From positions 62,001-126,000 of the forward strand of contig CACYKH010000002.1 in NCBI GenBank assembly GCA_902774915.1: DNA of 64,000 bases, given 5' to 3'. Shown here one piece after another: positions 55,448 through 64,000 of the stretch; the first letter of the stretch is position 1, and each line of letters opens with the position of its first letter. The notes beneath the pieces are model-generated. The model was given only the letters and a program-made list of their open reading frames with translations, was not told the origin of the DNA and searched no databases. The position numbers were made by a program, and so were the translations under genes. Origin of the DNA: an uncultured Lachnospiraceae bacterium (GTDB taxonomy: Bacteria; Bacillota; Clostridia; Lachnospirales; Lachnospiraceae).

Positions 55448-57898
55448 ATGAAATTTGGTTACTTCGATGATGCTGCCAGAGAGTATGTCATCACATCCCC
55501 AAGAACTCCTTATCCATGGATCAACTACCTTGGAACAGAAGGGTTCTTCTCACTTATCTCAAACACAGCAGGAGGATATCACTTCTACAAAGATGCACGT
55601 CTCAGACGTATCACACGTTATCGTTATAACAATATTCCTGTAGATATGGGCGGTCGTTATTTCTATATAAATGATGATGATACAGTTTGGAATCCAGGTT
55701 GGTCACCAGTTAAGACTAATCTTGATTTCTATGAGTGCCGTCATGGTATGGGCTATACAATTATCACTGGTAAGAAGAAAGAGCTGAAGGCTGAGGTTAC
55801 TTTCTTCGTACCTCAGGGTGAAAATGCCGAGATTCAGAAGGTTGTTCTGAAGAACGAAGGCACATCTCCAAAGAACTTCACACTTTTCTCATTCCTTGAG
55901 TGGTGTCTGTGGAACGCTGAGGATGACTCAACAAACTTCCAGAGAAACTTCAATACAGGTGAGGTTGAGGTTGAAGGTTCAACACTCTTCCATAAGACAG
56001 AGTACAAAGAGCGTCGTGATCACTTCGCATTCTATACAGTTAATGCTGATATCGATGGTTATGATTGTGATAAAGAAAGCTTCATGGGACTGTACAATGG
56101 TTTTGACAGACCTGATGCAGTTTTCGCAAATGCATCTAACAACTCTAAAGCTGATGGATGGGGACCTATCGCATCTCATTCACTTAAGATTTCTCTTGCA
56201 CCTGGTGAAGAGAAGGTTCTCGTATTCATGCTCGGATACGTTGAGAACGGAGCTGATAAGTGGAATGCAGATGGCAGCATGAATAAGTCTAAGGCTTATG
56301 AAATGATCGCTAAGTTTGATACAGCTGAGAAGGTTGACGCAGCTTTCGAAGAAAATCGTAAGATGTGGGATGACCTCCTTTCAAAATATGCAGTTAAAAC
56401 TCCAGATGAGAAGGTTGACCGTATGGTTAACATCTGGAACCAGTATCAGTGTATGGTTACATTCAATATGTCAAGAAGTGCTTCTTACTTTGAGTCAGGT
56501 ATCGGACGTGGAATGGGATTCCGTGATTCTAACCAGGATCTTCTCGGATTCGTTCATCAGATTCCAGATAGAGCTCGTGAAAGAATTCTTGATCTTGCTG
56601 CTACACAGTTTGAAGATGGTGGATGCTTCCATCAGTATCAGCCACTTACAAAGAAGGGTAATGATACTCTTGGCGGAAACTTCTCTGATGATCCAATGTG
56701 GATGATCATGTCAACAGCAGCATACATCAAGGAGACTGGAGATTACTCAATCCTCGATGAGATGGTTCCATATAGAAACGATGAGTCACTGGCTCAGCCA
56801 ATGATGCATCACCTGAAGCAGTCCTTCTATAAGGTTGCTAAGGAAACAGGTCCTCACGGACTTCCACTTTCAATGAGAGCTGACTGGAACGACTGTCTGA
56901 ACCTTTCATGCTGGTCAGATACACCAGGAGAAAGCTTCCAGACATATACATCACCTAAGTATGGTGATAAGGGCTTCTCAGATGTTGCCGAGTCTATATT
57001 TGTTGCAACACTCTTCACTTATGCAGGTCCTGATTATGTAGCACTTTGCAAGTACAAGGGCGATGAGGCTGAGGCTGCTGCAGCTCAGGCTGAGATTGAT
57101 AAGATGAAGGGTATCATCAAAGAGTACGGCTGGGATGGTGATTGGTTCATCAGAGCTTATGATGATCTTGGACGTAAAGTTGGTTCTAAGGAATGTGAAG
57201 AAGGAAAGATCTTCATTGAGCCACAGGGCTTTGGTATCATGTCTGACATCGGTAAAGAAGATGGATGGGCTGAGAAGGTTATCAATGCTGTTGAAGAAAG
57301 ACTTGGTTGCAAGTACGGTCTTGTACTTAACAATCCAGCATTTACCAAGTACTATATTGAGTATGGTGAAATTTCAACATACCCAGCAGGATATAAAGAG
57401 AATGCCGGTGTATTCTGTCATAACAATGCATGGATGATCTGTGCAGCTGCTTATGCAGGACAGGGAGATAAGGCATTTGACTGGTACAGCAGAATTGCTC
57501 CTGCTTTCCTTGAGGATATTTCAGATCTTCATAGAACAGAGCCATATGTTTACGCACAGATGGTTGCTGGTAAAGATGCAGGACGTCAGGGCGAAGCTAA
57601 AAACTCATGGCTTACAGGTACTGCTGCTTGGAACTTCGTAGCAATCAGCCAGTACATCCTTGGTATTACACCTGATTGGGACGGACTTAAGGTTGATCCT
57701 TCAATTCCAGCTGCTTGGGACGGTTTCAGTGCAACTCGTCAGTTCCGCGGAGATACATACGAGATTGAAGTTAAGAATCCTAACCATGTATGCAAGGGTG
57801 TTGTATCACTCACAATTGACGGAAATGCCGTAGACGGAAACGTTATTCCAGTTGCTGGAGACGGTGCTTCTCATAAGGTTGTTGTAACACTCGGTTAA
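55448..57898 (+). CDS. Cellobiose phosphorylase (GH94)
   Basis: 816 residues, the length of characterised cellobiose phosphorylases. Splits cellobiose with phosphate into glucose and glucose 1-phosphate, saving one ATP; cytosolic with no signal peptide. The N-terminus ([38 protein letters not shown]) is close to the Clostridium thermocellum enzyme as I recall it. Catalytic Asp in [12 protein letters not shown]; phosphate/substrate regions [17 protein letters not shown] and [23 protein letters not shown] site before ATG. It sits alone among minus-strand genes and indicates a cellulose/cellodextrin-using lifestyle. Confidence 0.95.
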   Translation: MKFGYFDDAAREYVITSPRTPYPWINYLGTEGFFSLISNTAGGYHFYKDARLRRITRYRYNNIPVDMGGRYFYINDDDTVWNPGWSPVKTNLDFYECRHGMGYTIITGKKKELKAEVTFFVPQGENAEIQKVVLKNEGTSPKNFTLFSFLEWCLWNAEDDSTNFQRNFNTGEVEVEGSTLFHKTEYKERRDHFAFYTVNADIDGYDCDKESFMGLYNGFDRPDAVFANASNNSKADGWGPIASHSLKISLAPGEEKVLVFMLGYVENGADKWNADGSMNKSKAYEMIAKFDTAEKVDAAFEENRKMWDDLLSKYAVKTPDEKVDRMVNIWNQYQCMVTFNMSRSASYFESGIGRGMGFRDSNQDLLGFVHQIPDRARERILDLAATQFEDGGCFHQYQPLTKKGNDTLGGNFSDDPMWMIMSTAAYIKETGDYSILDEMVPYRNDESLAQPMMHHLKQSFYKVAKETGPHGLPLSMRADWNDCLNLSCWSDTPGESFQTYTSPKYGDKGFSDVAESIFVATLFTYAGPDYVALCKYKGDEAEAAAAQAEIDKMKGIIKEYGWDGDWFIRAYDDLGRKVGSKECEEGKIFIEPQGFGIMSDIGKEDGWAEKVINAVEERLGCKYGLVLNNPAFTKYYIEYGEISTYPAGYKENAGVFCHNNAWMICAAAYAGQGDKAFDWYSRIAPAFLEDISDLHRTEPYVYAQMVAGKDAGRQGEAKNSWLTGTAAWNFVAISQYILGITPDWDGLKVDPSIPAAWDGFSATRQFRGDTYEIEVKNPNHVCKGVVSLTIDGNAVDGNVIPVAGDGASHKVVVTLG

Positions 57899-57921
57899 AT
57901 ACCACATAATACAATAATAGC

Positions 57922-57956
57922 AAAAGTCCCTTGGGAATCACTCCCAAGGGACTTTT
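57922..57956. terminator. Terminator after cellobiose phosphorylase
   Basis: Perfect 15-bp stem AAAAGTCCCTTGGGA / TCCCAAGGGACTTTT, 5-nt loop, T6 on the plus side, also T-rich on the minus side for the convergent giant gene. Confidence 0.95.
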
Positions 57957-57985
57957 TTGATTATTTTAAACTATAACAATAAGAA

Positions 57986-60900
57986 TTAATGTAAATTAGG
58001 TACATTGTTTTTAACATTCTTACGGTTCTGTGCAACCTGCTTACGCGCATCAGAAACAAGGCTTTCCTTGTAAACATTAACCTCGTTATCACGTTTCTTC
58101 TTGAGCTCGTTAACTGTTTTGGCTTGTCCGTTTTGAGCTTCATTATAGCTACTTATCAGCTGATCAGCTGAAGTAATTCGAAGTCCCTCATTATCATAAT
58201 TTGGCTCAAGATTTTTAACCAGGTTCTTTAAAACGTCATCCCTGCCCATAATACTCTTAATGTCTAATACTGACAGATCTTCTTTTCCAAGACTTTCAAG
58301 TCTCTCTCTATACCTTTCTTCCGTCTCGTTTTCCTTAGGCTCTAAATTGAAATCATTTTTCTGAGCAGCGAGTGTTAGAATCCTGCTTGCTGCCTTAACA
58401 TAATCATTTTTATTCTTGGCATCTCTAAGATTGATGGTTTCATCTGCGATTTTCTGATCAATTCTTTCAATCGCTCTGGCTTTATCAAGGTCATCAAATG
58501 CACCTAATATGAAATTGAGTTTTTCAAGCTGATTGATTGCCATCTTTATACGTGGCTGTTCATTCCTTTCACGTGAATTTCTTCTATTATCATTATTATG
58601 TAGATCTCTCTGCTTATGTGCCAGATATGCCTTGGTATTTCGAATTGCATCCTTCAGATGCTCTCTAATTTCATTAACTCTTTCTCCATAGACATCGGCA
58701 AATGTATCAATATCGCCATTAGGCTTTTCCGATAATTTTAATCTATCATTCATTGGACCGTTAACAAACGCCTTAAGACGAAGTAGAGCATTTTTCATAT
58801 CAACAAATTCATTTGATCCTTTTCTGAATCGGAATTCTACAGCAGCCATATCTTCAACCATAAGATCAACATTTTCTTTTATCATTTGATTTGTTAATCC
58901 CGGTTTTTTAAGCTCCACACGAACCCTAGGCGCATTTTGTTCTTCACCTAAATAAAAAGGTTCAATTTCAGATGAAACAGTATCTGCAATTCTATGATCA
59001 GCTCCACTCAAATGAGCATCCACAATCTTTCTATTCACCGCATCATCAAAAAGATTCCAAACCCTGCTGGTTGCATTATGATGATTTGCTCCCCAAATCA
59101 GATTATATGCTGAAAGTGGTTCTCTAAGAGATTCCAGTATTTCATCTCTCATTTCTTCAGATGTAACAATTGATTTTTGTATTCTTTCTAACTGTTCCTT
59201 AATTTTCTTATGAGCCAGCTCAGCATTTCGTTTTTGCTCTCGATTCACATTCATTTCGCCTCGAGCCATTCGTCCAAGGTCTGCAACGACATTACCAAGT
59301 TCTAGAAGAAATGCTGTATCCTCCAATGGCCAGCCTAGATCCATATAATGTAACTGTCTGTTAATATTTTTAATTACAATGTCACCATTATTAGCGCCAG
59401 CGTAATTATCCAAATAATTTGTTTTAGGATCATCTGTATATGCATTTATGCTTCTTATATCATTATCTTCTTCAAGCTTTACATTTTTAAGCTTCCTATA
59501 ATCTGCTTTAAGTGAATTAGCAAATTTTATATAGTTAGAAGTAAATTGCTTTATTTCACTACTATCTACATTTTTAGCTCTAATATTCTGTATTATTGCT
59601 TTATTGTCATTATAAAATTTCTGTCTATCGAGAAGATTTTTGATTATCGGAAGTCTTTCCATCATATCATTGTATCTATCATTATCAGCCCTAAAATTTC
59701 CTTCCTGATCTTTAAAAAGATTAGTTGGGAAGTTTTTCATAAGTGCATCATACGAAACTTTATATGTGGTATCTATTCCCAGCATACTTGCCATATCATT
59801 GTTAATCATAAGATTTGCGTGTCCTTCAATAAGGTTGAACAAATCTTGATTCACTTTGAGCACGTCACCTTTTTTAGTATGGGCCTCAAAATATAGTTCC
59901 ATCTTAGTAGAAATTGCTTTTGCCACAGCATACACCCTACGCGCGCTAGCCATCATTTCATCATAACTGGTTTTTAGTTCCTTATAACCTTTCGCCGTAG
60001 TCTCATGTATAGCGTCTATATTTCGAGTCTTCACCTGATTATAAGTTGCTATATATATATCCAAAGAGGCTCCACTAGCTGCGAATTCAGGTATATTTTT
60101 AGCGAGTTTGGCTATCCCATTAATATATTCTTCAACAATAGAGAGATTTAATTCTTCCCCAAAATCACCTATTTCGTCTCTATAATAAATCTCAAGATCA
60201 CGAAGGTTAACTTCGCTTATATCTACTTTAGGATTTAGCCCCTCCTGATACCTTCTCTCTGCTTTAATTCTTGCCTCTTCTCTCAGCTGTTCTTCTACTT
60301 CTTTTCTGTTTCTTTCCTCTTCTAGTCTTTTTAGCCTTTCTCTTTCTTCTCTTTCTGCTTTTTCTTTCTCCGCTTGAATCTTTCTTTGTTCCTCAAGCTC
60401 TTCCTGCTCAAATTTCTCCTCTTCTTCTGGATCATCTATTATCTCTTCAATCGTAATATCAAGAGCAGACTCATGTTTAATCGGATACATTAATCTCATC
60501 TCCGAAGCCTTTACACGCTTATAACGAGGAGCATTTGCTCTATTAGTATAGGCAATCTTTTCCTGTGCTTCTGCAGAATTTGCAAGAATAATCTTCTGTG
60601 TCTCTATACAGTAGCGTTCATCATTTTCAGCTGACTGCTTTACAGCGCCGTCCTCTCCCATAGTATAAATATTAGGAACAAACTTCAGCTGAACATTCTG
60701 ATGTCCAATTGAATAGAGATAAAATGCTTTCGCATACTGACTAAATTTATCAGGCGAAATCTCATCCTTCTTAATTCCATTTTTATCTAATACTTTTTCA
60801 ACAACCTCAAGAACACTCTTACCCTTAAGCTGACCCGCTTCTTCAGGTGAGAGCTCTTTAATATTAGAATTTACAAACTGAGTATTCTTTAATACAGATT

Positions 60901-62179
60901 CATCTACTTGGTTTCTATTATAAAATGCTTCAACGCCAATAAAAATGCGATCGAATGCCTGCTCAGCATCACGTAAATCCTTATCACTAAGCTTTTTTGC
61001 ATCAAAAGAATCATTAGCTGTCTTTTTGAATGCGCCAGTCATAAATACTTCGTCTAAAGGATTATTCTTAGCCATATTGACTGCGTCTAAAAGTGCCTTA
61101 TTATAAACCTCTACCTGATTAGCTGATTTTACAATAGGTGGTCTACCGGCATTTTTCTGCACCTCAACATATTCAAGCCAGATTTTTCTATCTTCTAATT
61201 CAAGACTTTCTCTATCCGCAATTTTCTTGATTTTTTTATCATTAAAATCTTTTTCAAATTCCTTTTTAAAATCATCACGATACTTTTGAATTAATTTTGT
61301 TTTTTTGTACTTACGGGAATCTTTAACAAATTTAGGTATAGCATCTTTGGCTTTTTCATATTCCTCTGCATATCTTTTCGCAATTTTCTCAGATTCCTTA
61401 GGATTAAAATTATCTTCCTTAAGGATTTTAAACACCTCAACAGCAGCGTTATAAGCTGCTACATTATTCTGATGTTTTGATAATAATTCGTTATAATCAT
61501 AAACCTGTTTTAGCTTTGCTTTATATTCTTTATCAATTTTCTCTTGCTGTTCTTTTGAATATTTTTTCTTTGTATCTTTTGGAACATTATAATTAGCCTT
61601 ACCAGATTTTGCGTCAAAAGTAATCCCCTTTGGCAATTTTCGTTTAAGCGTATTAAGATTTTTCTCTTCCACCTTAATTTGGTCACTAAGTTTTAAATCA
61701 TCTTTATATGTCACATACATATTATAATTTCTAACGTGGCGATCAATTGCTTTTTTATCAGGATGAATATCAAGAAGTAAAGAATCTAGTTGCGCCTCCT
61801 TACTTTTAATGGTTTCTCTTTCATATTCTTCAAGTTGATCCTTAAGCCACCTCTGATCAACACCTATATTTTCATCCTTTGGCAAAACCACTTTTTCTGA
61901 CTCATCAAACTCCTGAAGTTTGTCCCAGTCTTTATAATTAACACCCGTGCCAATTATATTATGTATTTTCTTAGCTTCCGGCTGTTCTTCTGTTTTTTTC
62001 TTCTTTGGCTTAGCATCCAGCTTCACCTCTGGCTTAATTTCCTGTTCTACATCTAGCTCTTCCTCTGGATTAGCCTCCTCTTCTTTAAAAAGATCAGTAT
62101 TATTTTGCTGTTCTTCTGAATGAGCATCATTTTGCTTATCTTCTGACTGAATATCATTTTCTAAAATAAAATCCTTCAT
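57986..62179 (-). CDS. Giant cytoplasmic-looking protein, unknown (family member B)
   Basis: 1397 residues from ATG 62179 with AAGGAGG before it. No signal peptide or TM. Starts MKDFILEND, like family member A, then a Glu/Lys-rich disordered region to about 110. A long charged helix lies at about 583-648 (EEERNRKEVEEQLREEARI). The shared module with member A is at about 930-955. The last ~90 residues (DIKSIMGRDDVLKNLVKN, then VYKESLVSDARKQVAQNRKN) match the C-terminus of the gene cut at the right edge. Highly AT-rich coding sequence. Function unknown. Promoter with tandem 11-bp repeats at 62236-62270. Confidence 0.82.
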   Translation of the reverse strand: MKDFILENDIQSEDKQNDAHSEEQQNNTDLFKEEEANPEEELDVEQEIKPEVKLDAKPKKKKTEEQPEAKKIHNIIGTGVNYKDWDKLQEFDESEKVVLPKDENIGVDQRWLKDQLEEYERETIKSKEAQLDSLLLDIHPDKKAIDRHVRNYNMYVTYKDDLKLSDQIKVEEKNLNTLKRKLPKGITFDAKSGKANYNVPKDTKKKYSKEQQEKIDKEYKAKLKQVYDYNELLSKHQNNVAAYNAAVEVFKILKEDNFNPKESEKIAKRYAEEYEKAKDAIPKFVKDSRKYKKTKLIQKYRDDFKKEFEKDFNDKKIKKIADRESLELEDRKIWLEYVEVQKNAGRPPIVKSANQVEVYNKALLDAVNMAKNNPLDEVFMTGAFKKTANDSFDAKKLSDKDLRDAEQAFDRIFIGVEAFYNRNQVDESVLKNTQFVNSNIKELSPEEAGQLKGKSVLEVVEKVLDKNGIKKDEISPDKFSQYAKAFYLYSIGHQNVQLKFVPNIYTMGEDGAVKQSAENDERYCIETQKIILANSAEAQEKIAYTNRANAPRYKRVKASEMRLMYPIKHESALDITIEEIIDDPEEEEKFEQEELEEQRKIQAEKEKAEREERERLKRLEEERNRKEVEEQLREEARIKAERRYQEGLNPKVDISEVNLRDLEIYYRDEIGDFGEELNLSIVEEYINGIAKLAKNIPEFAASGASLDIYIATYNQVKTRNIDAIHETTAKGYKELKTSYDEMMASARRVYAVAKAISTKMELYFEAHTKKGDVLKVNQDLFNLIEGHANLMINNDMASMLGIDTTYKVSYDALMKNFPTNLFKDQEGNFRADNDRYNDMMERLPIIKNLLDRQKFYNDNKAIIQNIRAKNVDSSEIKQFTSNYIKFANSLKADYRKLKNVKLEEDNDIRSINAYTDDPKTNYLDNYAGANNGDIVIKNINRQLHYMDLGWPLEDTAFLLELGNVVADLGRMARGEMNVNREQKRNAELAHKKIKEQLERIQKSIVTSEEMRDEILESLREPLSAYNLIWGANHHNATSRVWNLFDDAVNRKIVDAHLSGADHRIADTVSSEIEPFYLGEEQNAPRVRVELKKPGLTNQMIKENVDLMVEDMAAVEFRFRKGSNEFVDMKNALLRLKAFVNGPMNDRLKLSEKPNGDIDTFADVYGERVNEIREHLKDAIRNTKAYLAHKQRDLHNNDNRRNSRERNEQPRIKMAINQLEKLNFILGAFDDLDKARAIERIDQKIADETINLRDAKNKNDYVKAASRILTLAAQKNDFNLEPKENETEERYRERLESLGKEDLSVLDIKSIMGRDDVLKNLVKNLEPNYDNEGLRITSADQLISSYNEAQNGQAKTVNELKKKRDNEVNVYKESLVSDARKQVAQNRKNVKNNVPNLH

Positions 62180-62235
62180 TCGAAAATCCTCCTTAAAAAA
62201 CTCATAAATGGGCATAACACCCCTATCTGAATATA

Positions 62236-62270
62236 ATAATAACACGTAAAGCGCAACATAAGCGCAACAC
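62236..62270 (-). promoter_or_regulatory. Direct-repeat promoter of the 1397-residue protein gene
   Basis: Minus strand GTGTTGCGCTT and ATGTTGCGCTT in tandem (10 of 11 identical), 7 bases, then TATTAT. An extreme A/T-rich run (62271-62325) lies just upstream, possibly an UP element. Confidence 0.75.
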
Positions 62271-62324
62271 TTTTTTTATTTTTTAAACAATAAAAAAAAT
62301 TTTAAACGCAAGATTGTAAAAAAA

Positions 62325-62357
62325 ATAAGCCAATGGTAACTCGTACCATTGACTTAT
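62325..62357 (-). terminator. Terminator after the 348-residue lipoprotein gene
   Basis: ATAAG-c-CAATGGTA / TACCATTG-a-CTTAT stem with one internal mismatch, followed by T8 on the minus strand. Confidence 0.85.
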
Positions 62358-62395
62358 CCTTTATATAATATACCTCTCTCCAAGCAGAAATAGGA

Positions 62396-63442
62396 TTATT
62401 CTGTCTCGCTCTTCATATCCATTGCCACGCTCTCATCAAGCGCCTTAGCAAAGTGTGATTTACCATCCTGATCTACAATGATACCTGTTGTATCAATATT
62501 TCCATTCTCATCCTCATCAAAATGATAGCCGTAAGTCTTACCCTCTACAGTAATCTTAATATACTCTGTACCATCATCCAGCTTTGCATCCTCTGTAGTA
62601 TACTCACCATAATAGATGTTTTCGCCTTCCTGAATGATTACAATAGGAATACCTGCTGACTTGAAAAGTGCAATATTTGCATCACATTCTTCATCTGATG
62701 CATAAAGACCACCCATATAAACTACATCATCATCTGCAGGATCACTTACACCAAGGTTAAGATCTACAGCATCCCAACCATAATCCTGATACTTTGTAGC
62801 TGGCACACTATGAGATGTTACATACTCAACAAGGAACTCTTCTCTCTTCTCTGTTCTAAGTTCATCATTGCTAAAAATCTCTGTGAATGCATCATAGTTA
62901 TCACCAAAGATTTCCTTTGCACTCTCATCAAAATCCGAGCCATCCGCTACAACATCAAAACTCTCTACAACATATCCCTTACCAGCATCTGTTTCCTTAA
63001 CGTGCATGCATCCTGGATATGAACCACCAGCCTGACACTCAAGAGTATTGCCTTCAAGTGTATAAGTCTCATACCAGTAGCTTCCCCAAACCTTAATGTC
63101 CTCTGGATCAGAATCATCTCTACTAACTTCAATAATTGTTGGAATTCCAACATCGCCTGTTTCGTATCCCTTTGCAAGTTCATCACAAATATAATCACAG
63201 ATTGCGGATACTACCATATCATCCCCTGTATATGTATACTCGCCATAAGCCCACTCGGCATCTGAACTAGATGCATCAGCCTCTGTGGCTTCTGTTGCCT
63301 CCTCAGTTTCTTCCTCTGTAGTTTCCGTAACGGCTTCCGTTGTTACCTCAGCCTCTGTTGTAGTTTCTTCTTTTGCTCCACATCCTGCCATAAGTGACAG
63401 ACCAAAAACCATTGTAAGTGCAACTGCAAGTTTCTTTTTCAT
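62396..63442 (-). CDS. Lipoprotein with Thr/Glu-rich stalk, unknown
   Basis: 348 residues from MKKKLAVAL, with AGAGGAAAAGAAG before ATG 63442; upstream in-frame codons contain the promoter. Signal peptide with lipobox LMAGC, Cys20 lipidated. Next, about 45 residues of Thr/Glu/Ala repeats (TTEAEVTTEAVTE, EEATEATEADA) form a stalk. The outside domain has four or more Cys/Trp/Tyr-rich strands (CDYICDELAKGYE, VWGSYWYETYTLEG, KTYGYHFDEDENGNID). Unrecognised. It shares the direct-repeat promoter of the giant genes, which suggests a joint function. Confidence 0.8.
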   Translation of the reverse strand: MKKKLAVALTMVFGLSLMAGCGAKEETTTEAEVTTEAVTETTEEETEEATEATEADASSSDAEWAYGEYTYTGDDMVVSAICDYICDELAKGYETGDVGIPTIIEVSRDDSDPEDIKVWGSYWYETYTLEGNTLECQAGGSYPGCMHVKETDAGKGYVVESFDVVADGSDFDESAKEIFGDNYDAFTEIFSNDELRTEKREEFLVEYVTSHSVPATKYQDYGWDAVDLNLGVSDPADDDVVYMGGLYASDEECDANIALFKSAGIPIVIIQEGENIYYGEYTTEDAKLDDGTEYIKITVEGKTYGYHFDEDENGNIDTTGIIVDQDGKSHFAKALDESVAMDMKSETE

Positions 63443-63493
63443 TCTTCTTTTCCTCTTTTCGCTTTTTCTTATTACTTCTTTACTACAAATGGA

Positions 63494-63528
63494 AGTATAC
63501 ACCCAAAAGAGCAACAAAAGAGCAACAA
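63494..63528 (-). promoter_or_regulatory. Direct-repeat promoter of the lipoprotein gene
   Basis: Minus strand two perfect copies of TTGTTGCTCTT, 7 bases, then TATACT. It starts right where the upstream terminator stem ends. Confidence 0.8.
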
Positions 63529-63557
63529 AATTGGCAAGCATTTCTGCTTGCCAATTT
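63528..63557. terminator. Terminator after the right-edge gene
   Basis: 13-bp perfect stem AAATTGGCAAGCA / TGCTTGCCAATTT with a TTTC loop; T7 on the plus side, AATTTTGTT on the minus side. It touches the direct-repeat promoter. Confidence 0.9.
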
Positions 63558-63559
63558 TT

Positions 63560-64000
63560 TTAAAGATGATGTTCCCTAGCGTTCTCTATTTCTGCACGTC
63601 TCGCACGCTTCGTGTTATTTTTCATAGTACGATTACGTTTTTGGACATTTGAAACGAGGTTCTCTTTATAATCCCCGACTTTATCAGCCTTCTTCTGCTT
63701 TTCAGAACGTTCATCAACATGACGAAGGTCATTAGGGTGAAGCTGATTATATTTTAATGCGTATTGATTATATGCCCCCTCAGCATCTAATCTCTTATGA
63801 TTAGGACTCTCTAATGCCGTTTTTTCATTCTGCATTACTTCTCTAAATACAGGATCCTTCTTCATCATATCTTCAACATCTTTTGCTGTTATTTGATTAA
63901 CTCCGGTATTTCTGATTCGAGCAACAAAATCTACGTGCTTTTCGTCCTCTTCCATCTTATAATAACGGTCCTCAGCCTGCATTCCATAAATAATTACTCT
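63560..64000 (-). CDS. C-terminal part of a giant-family protein (5' end outside window)
   Basis: At least 146 residues; the frame stays open to the window end, so the ATG at 63982 is probably internal. The end ITAKDVEDMMKKDPVFREVMQN...GDYKENLVSNVQKRNR matches the C-terminus of the 1397-residue protein (DIKSIMGRDDVLKNLVKN...NVYKESLVSDARKQ). Basic, Arg/Lys/Asn-rich tail. Probably the third member of the local family. Function unknown. Confidence 0.7.
   Translation of the reverse strand, partial: RVIIYGMQAEDRYYKMEEDEKHVDFVARIRNTGVNQITAKDVEDMMKKDPVFREVMQNEKTALESPNHKRLDAEGAYNQYALKYNQLHPNDLRHVDERSEKQKKADKVGDYKENLVSNVQKRNRTMKNNTKRARRAEIENAREHHL

Noticed and set aside
52232-62179. Giant proteins as phage tail or conjugation proteins
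   Set aside because: No phage, integrase or transfer genes are nearby and no recognisable tail or mobilisation motifs are visible.

Overview
The window reads as the chromosome of a low-GC anaerobic Firmicute of the Clostridia, most likely a gut or rumen Lachnospiraceae (Butyrivibrio/Pseudobutyrivibrio-like). Evidence: AGGAGG-type ribosome binding sites, simple TTGACA/TATAAT promoters, a large Bacillus/Clostridium-type SRP RNA, a glmS ribozyme, a pyrBI pair, a CIRCE heat-shock operator and an intracellular cellobiose phosphorylase. The genus is inference. Almost everything is core-genome housekeeping. I see no insertion sequence, prophage, CRISPR array, rRNA or tRNA.

Layout. 1-1.6 kb: a CIRCE operator at the extreme left edge and a tandem HD-GYP protein. 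1.6-8.2 kb (minus): large envelope protein, phosphofructokinase and dnaX-ybaB-recR. 8.2-17.1 kb: a small membrane methyltransferase, an RND exporter with a long coiled-coil insert, a GGDEF-EAL protein and phosphoglucomutase. 17.3-22.4 kb: murG, a small envelope protein, an HD hydrolase, SRP RNA, tadA, rsmA, tatD. 22.5-27.6 kb (plus): aminotransferase, malQ, plsC, a membrane protein, CPBP protease. 27.6-31.7 kb (minus): recD2-comF-ddl. 31.8-39.4 kb (minus): hexosamine and cell-shape genes, namely glmS ribozyme, glmS, a beta-helix protein, glmM, a cysteine-patterned coiled-coil protein, a PocR/GAF/PAS sensor and mreB. 39.5-40.2 kb: mazEF. 40.2-52.1 kb (minus): lipoprotein, metG, murA, ABC exporter, pyrBI, an aberrant transcarbamylase, metK, aldose-1-epimerase, HIT protein. 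52.2-64 kb: very large unrecognised cytoplasmic-looking proteins, a lipoprotein and cellobiose phosphorylase.

The most unusual part is 52-64 kb. Two giant genes (993 and 1397 codons) and a lipoprotein gene each start from a promoter carrying two head-to-tail copies of an 11-bp element (consensus on the gene strand WTGTTGCKCWT), ending exactly 7 bp before a -10 box in all three cases. The giant proteins share an MK(E/D)FI start and an internal module. The 1397-residue protein also shares a C-terminal module with a third protein cut by the right edge. I read this as an undescribed co-regulated protein family under one direct-repeat-binding activator.

Other things worth a look: a glmS ribozyme enlarged by a roughly 145-nt P1 arm, a coiled coil with cysteines every 11 residues for about 100 residues, and a transcarbamylase lacking the ornithine-binding motifs.
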